This document shows positions 61,046 to 64,000 of a stretch of DNA of 64,000 nucleotides, in pieces. A model generated the notes under the pieces. The model had not been told where the DNA came from and ran no database searches. It saw nothing but the letters and a program-made list of their open reading frames with translations. This DNA is from an uncultured Cellulomonas sp. (GTDB lineage Bacteria > Actinomycetota > Actinomycetes > Actinomycetales > Cellulomonadaceae). Within the stretch, counting starts at the first letter, position 1. Each line of letters starts with the position of its first letter. The stretch lies in contig NZ_CANLTL010000007.1 of assembly GCF_947494015.1 (NCBI RefSeq), positions 124,001 through 188,000 of the forward strand, given 5' to 3'. A program made the translations under genes and the position numbers.

Positions 61046-63103
61046 ATGCAGGACCGACCCCCCGCCGACGTCCCGGCCACGGCAGGAAGACCGCGACGAC
61101 TGGACCGGCTCACCACGTTCGACTGCTTCGACACGGTGATCACGCGTGCCGTCGGCGACCCCGAGGGCATCGCCTACATCACCGGCCGGCGGCTGCAGCG
61201 CGACGGCGTGACCGACGTCAGCGGCGAGCGGTTCGCGGCGGCCCGCGCCGAGGCCGAGCGACTGGTGCAGCGCAGCCACGGGGACGACGGCACGATCGAC
61301 GACATCGCGGTGCAGCTCACCGAGCTGCTCAACGTGCCGGCGACCCTGGCGCCCGTCCTGCGGGACGCCGAGCTGGCCACCGAGCGCGAGCTCAGCCGCC
61401 CGGTCCCGGGCGCGCACGCCCGGATCGCCGAGGCGCGCGCGTCCGGCAGCACGGTCGGGTTCCTCTCGGACACCCCGCTGCCGCACTCCGTCGTGGACGG
61501 GCTGCTGCGCCAGCACGACCTCATCACCGACACCGACCTGCTGTGGGTCTCCAACGAGCTCGGCGCCGGCAAGGGCCGCGGCTCGGCCTATCCCGCCGTC
61601 GTCCAGCGCCTCGGCGGCCCGCCCGCCTCGTGGACGCACCAGGGCGACGACGCGCGCTCCGACGTGCGCAACGCCCGGCTGGTCGGGATCACCGGCGTGC
61701 ACCGCCCGGCCGGCCGGCTGAACCGGTACGAGAAGGTGCTCGAGCGGTACGGCGCCTCGAGCGGAGGGCTCGCGTCGGTGCTGGCGGGTGCGTCCCGCCG
61801 CACGCGGCTGGGCCTGGCCGCCGAGCGCCCCGACGTCCCGGCCGGGCACGCCACCGTCGCGGCCGGGGTGGCCGGGCCGCTGCTGGCCGGCTACGTGCTG
61901 TGGTGCCTGCAGCAGGCGCAGGCGGCCGGCTGCCGGCGGCTGTACTTCGTCGCCCGCGGCGGCGAGGTGCTGCTCGAGATGGCGCAGCGGCTCGTGGAGC
62001 ACCTCGACCTCGACCTGGAGCTGCGCTACCTGTACGGCAGCCGCAAGGCGTGGATGCTGCCGGGCACCGCGGCCGAGCGGCGCGACTTCCTGCTCGCGGT
62101 GGCCGGCCGCGAGGACCGCGTCACCGTGCACAGCACCCTGAAGTGGTTCTCCGTCCAGCCCGACCAGATCGAGGCGCCGCTCGCCGCGGCCGGCTTCCCA
62201 CGGTCGGCGTGGGACCAGCCGCTGGGTCGCGACGGGCTGGTCCGGCTGGCCGGCGTGGTCGAGGACCCGGCGGCCGACGCCGTCCTGACCGCGCACGCCG
62301 CCCCGCGCCGGGACGCGGCCCGGACCTACCTGGGCGGCGTCGGCCTGCTCGACGACGTGCCGTTCGGCATCGTCGACATGACCGGCCGCGGCACCACCGG
62401 CCGATTCCTCACCGACACGCTGCGCAGCTTCGGCGGGACGGCACCCACGGCCGAGCTGTACTTCGGCCTCGAACGCGAGACGCATGACGTCGGCGACCGG
62501 ACGCTGCGCGCGTACATGTTCGACGACCGCCGCGGGATCGGGGTGACCCGGCGCGACGTCGACCTGTGGGTGCCGCTCGAGGCGTTCACCCAGGCGCGCC
62601 ACGGGCACGTGCAGCGCTACGAGGAGGTCGACGGCGAGGTGCGCCCGGTGCTCGCCGAGGAGGTGAACGCCGAGCTGCTCGCGTGGGGCCTGGACGGCTT
62701 CCGCGGGGGGCTGGACACGTTCTGCCGCGAGCTCGGACCGGTGCTGCGGCACGTCGACGCGTGGGGCGACGTCCGGCGGTCCACGTGGGAGGCGCTGCGC
62801 ACGTTCTGGCTCAGCCCGACCCCGCAGGAGCTCGCCGACTGGCAGGACTTCCCGCTCGAGGACGACGACACCACCTACCCGATGGGCCGCGGGTACACCG
62901 GCAAGCAGGTCCTGAGCACGGCACTGTCCGGCAAGCCCCGCTTCCGGGCCCGCGGCACCTGGCCGGCGGCCGTGCGGCAGAACGCACCGGCCGGGATCAA
63001 GGCCGCCCAGGCGGGTGCCGGCCTGGCCGCGACCGGTCTGCACAAGGTCCGCCGCGCCGGGCACTTCCTGGGTCACCGCCGGCAGGTCCGACCCGGCTCC
63101 TGA
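61046..63103 (+). CDS. HAD-superfamily protein, COG5610-like
   Basis: 685 aa. TTFDCFDTVITRAVGDPEG (about 22-40) is the HAD motif I (DxxDT form), VGFLSDTPLPHSVV motif II and HQGDDARSDVRNARLVG the later acidic motif, so the first 240 residues form a HAD domain. The C-terminal 400 residues (LYFVARGGEVLLEMAQRLVE, LRYLYGSRKAWMLPG, FGIVDMTGRGTTGRFL) match large predicted hydrolases of COG5610 found in capsule loci, possibly phosphatases or sugar-transfer partners. ATG 61046 has GAGGAG seven bases upstream. Confidence 0.75.
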   Translation: MQDRPPADVPATAGRPRRLDRLTTFDCFDTVITRAVGDPEGIAYITGRRLQRDGVTDVSGERFAAARAEAERLVQRSHGDDGTIDDIAVQLTELLNVPATLAPVLRDAELATERELSRPVPGAHARIAEARASGSTVGFLSDTPLPHSVVDGLLRQHDLITDTDLLWVSNELGAGKGRGSAYPAVVQRLGGPPASWTHQGDDARSDVRNARLVGITGVHRPAGRLNRYEKVLERYGASSGGLASVLAGASRRTRLGLAAERPDVPAGHATVAAGVAGPLLAGYVLWCLQQAQAAGCRRLYFVARGGEVLLEMAQRLVEHLDLDLELRYLYGSRKAWMLPGTAAERRDFLLAVAGREDRVTVHSTLKWFSVQPDQIEAPLAAAGFPRSAWDQPLGRDGLVRLAGVVEDPAADAVLTAHAAPRRDAARTYLGGVGLLDDVPFGIVDMTGRGTTGRFLTDTLRSFGGTAPTAELYFGLERETHDVGDRTLRAYMFDDRRGIGVTRRDVDLWVPLEAFTQARHGHVQRYEEVDGEVRPVLAEEVNAELLAWGLDGFRGGLDTFCRELGPVLRHVDAWGDVRRSTWEALRTFWLSPTPQELADWQDFPLEDDDTTYPMGRGYTGKQVLSTALSGKPRFRARGTWPAAVRQNAPAGIKAAQAGAGLAATGLHKVRRAGHFLGHRRQVRPGS

Positions 63104-63140
63104 CCCGTCCGACGTCGACCATTCGGCACGCCGCAAGCCC

Positions 63141-63298
63141 CCACGACGTCGCACCCGCCCGCGGTTGCTCGGCCAGTGCGACGTCGCGGACCGTTCGAGG
63201 CGCCCGAAGCGTCCACGACGTCGCACTCGCGCGTGGTTGCTCGGCCAGTGCGACGTCGTGGACCGTTCGAGGACCTTGAGAGGTCCGCAACGTCGCAC
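63141..63298. repeat. 72-bp tandem repeats forming stacked hairpins
   Basis: Copies start at 63141, 63213 and (partial) 63285; a diverged half copy precedes. Each junction makes a long hairpin: 63176-63191 with 63211-63226 (16 bp, one mismatch) and 63248-63264 with 63282-63298 (17 bp, two mismatches), both built on GTGCGACGTCG. They lie between convergent genes, so they may end transcription from both sides; the form is REP-like. Confidence 0.8.
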
Positions 63299-63363
63299 TC
63301 GCACGGTCGGGAGGCGCGGGTGGGGGGTGCGCGGTGGCGGCGCGGGGTGGCGGCGCGGGACGG

Positions 63364-64000
63364 TCAGGGGTGCGCGGCCGGACCGTTGTCGTCCGTGGCC
63401 CGCAGGGCGGCGCGGCCGGCCGCGAAGGACCGCGCCCGGGCCACCTTGCCGACCGCACCGCGCGCGGACCTGGCCCCCCGGTGCAGCACCTGCACGGGCG
63501 CGGGCGTGCTCGCCCACACGCCCGCGGGCCAGGTGCCCTTGGCGCGCAGCCGGGGACGACGCTGCAGCACCGAGCGCACGATGTCCTCCACCGGCAGGTG
63601 GCCGGCGATCGGGTAGCGGCTGACGTCGTTCTCGAACGGGTAGCTCCCCCAGGCGGCGACCTCGGCCGCGGTGGGGTGCTGCCAGAACCGGCGCAGCGCC
63701 CGCCAGGTCGGCGTCCGGACGTCGACGAAGGGGTCCAGCAGTCCCAGCGCGGGCACGAGCTCGTCGCAGAACACCTCGATGCCCCGCCGCACGTCGGCGA
63801 TCCACCCGGTCGCGGCGTCGGCCGGAGCGCCGAGCACCGCCTCGGCGTGCCCGTCGACCGTCCGGTAGCCCTCGACCCGGCCGTGCGTGGCCGCGGTGAA
63901 CAGCTCCAGGGGGATGTAGATGTCGTGGCCGTACCGGGAGAACCCGGTGCCCCGCCAGTCGTCGTACATGTAGCCGTGCACGTCCCGGCCGGGGGCGTCG
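63364..64000 (-). CDS. HAD-type COG5610-like protein, C-terminal part (partial)
   Basis: The frame is open to the window edge; only the last 211 or so residues are visible. They are clearly homologous to the C-terminus of the gene at 61046: YMYDDWRGTGFSRYGHDIYI corresponds to YMFDDRRGIGVTRRDVDLWV, and VDVRTPTWRALRRFWQHPTA to GDVRRSTWEALRTFWLSPTP; SRYPIAGHLPVEDIVRSVLQ and RPRLRAKGTWPAGV also match. The gene is a paralogue in convergent orientation, separated by the hairpin repeats. Confidence 0.8.
   Translation of the reverse strand, partial: DAPGRDVHGYMYDDWRGTGFSRYGHDIYIPLELFTAATHGRVEGYRTVDGHAEAVLGAPADAATGWIADVRRGIEVFCDELVPALGLLDPFVDVRTPTWRALRRFWQHPTAAEVAAWGSYPFENDVSRYPIAGHLPVEDIVRSVLQRRPRLRAKGTWPAGVWASTPAPVQVLHRGARSARGAVGKVARARSFAAGRAALRATDDNGPAAHP

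Noticed and set aside
63141-63298. CRISPR or attachment site
   Set aside because: The 72-bp units are contiguous, self-complementary and lack unique spacers or a nearby integrase.

Overview
The window is high-GC (roughly 74%) actinobacterial chromosome. Several features point to Micrococcales, most likely a Cellulomonas-like genus (family Cellulomonadaceae or a close relative): a C50-type (decaprenoxanthin-like) carotenoid operon with split lycopene cyclase, BldC and DUF3073 small proteins, SLH-domain exoproteins, many GTG starts, four-base ATGA/GTGA overlaps, and a recurring TANNNT-N6-start-codon (leaderless) promoter layout. The genus is an inference; no rRNA is present. I saw no transposase, integrase, CRISPR array or prophage.

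Layout. 1-6131: tail of a coiled-coil protein, an ABC-2 exporter (ATPase plus two permeases), a VOC-fold protein whose start lies in 15-bp tandem repeats, and two CNNM/CorC membrane proteins. 6224-10116: a secreted beta-propeller protein, tRNA-Lys, an MscS channel and a GlsB-type membrane protein. 10171-15530: six overlapping genes in crtE-crtB-crtI-crtYe-crtYf-crtEb order (minus strand), preceded by a palindromic operator/promoter. 15649-23690: galE, a luciferase-like oxidoreductase, a zincin, tRNA-Glu/Asp/Phe, holin-X and DUF3618 proteins, an EamA transporter, two alkylation-repair genes (Ogt-type and an Ada-AlkA fusion), BldC and DUF3073. 23792-37934: purine genes purM, purF and purL, interrupted by a 1437-aa secreted nuclease/5'-nucleotidase with three SLH repeats, an SCP2-like protein, a frameshifted PAS-GGDEF-EAL protein and rsgA. 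38220-48041: a surface polysaccharide locus (acyltransferase, WecG/TagA-type transferase, flippase, GT2-GT4 fusion, GH16 hydrolase, O-antigen-ligase-type polymerase, Wzz-like chain-length protein with a degenerate kinase domain). 48180-53118: ZIP-like membrane protein, DUF2599 lipoprotein, ATP-grasp protein, LigC-type DNA ligase, alpha/beta hydrolase. 53410-64000: a second surface-polysaccharide island with a flippase, two secreted beta-helix proteins carrying near-identical C-terminal modules, a GT2 transferase and two convergent HAD-type (COG5610-like) proteins.

The most interesting signal is regulatory RNA in the last island. The first beta-helix gene has a 5' leader that matches the c-di-GMP-I (GEMM) riboswitch in sequence and fold. 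The second beta-helix gene and the GT2 gene carry related leaders that keep the scaffold, with covarying P2 stems, but have replaced the adenine-rich ligand-binding core. The GT2 leader additionally opens a 16-codon ORF whose stop overlaps the GT2 start. With the GGDEF-EAL gene in the same window, this suggests that second-messenger signalling controls envelope polysaccharide and secreted carbohydrate-active proteins. The ligand of the variant leaders is unknown.
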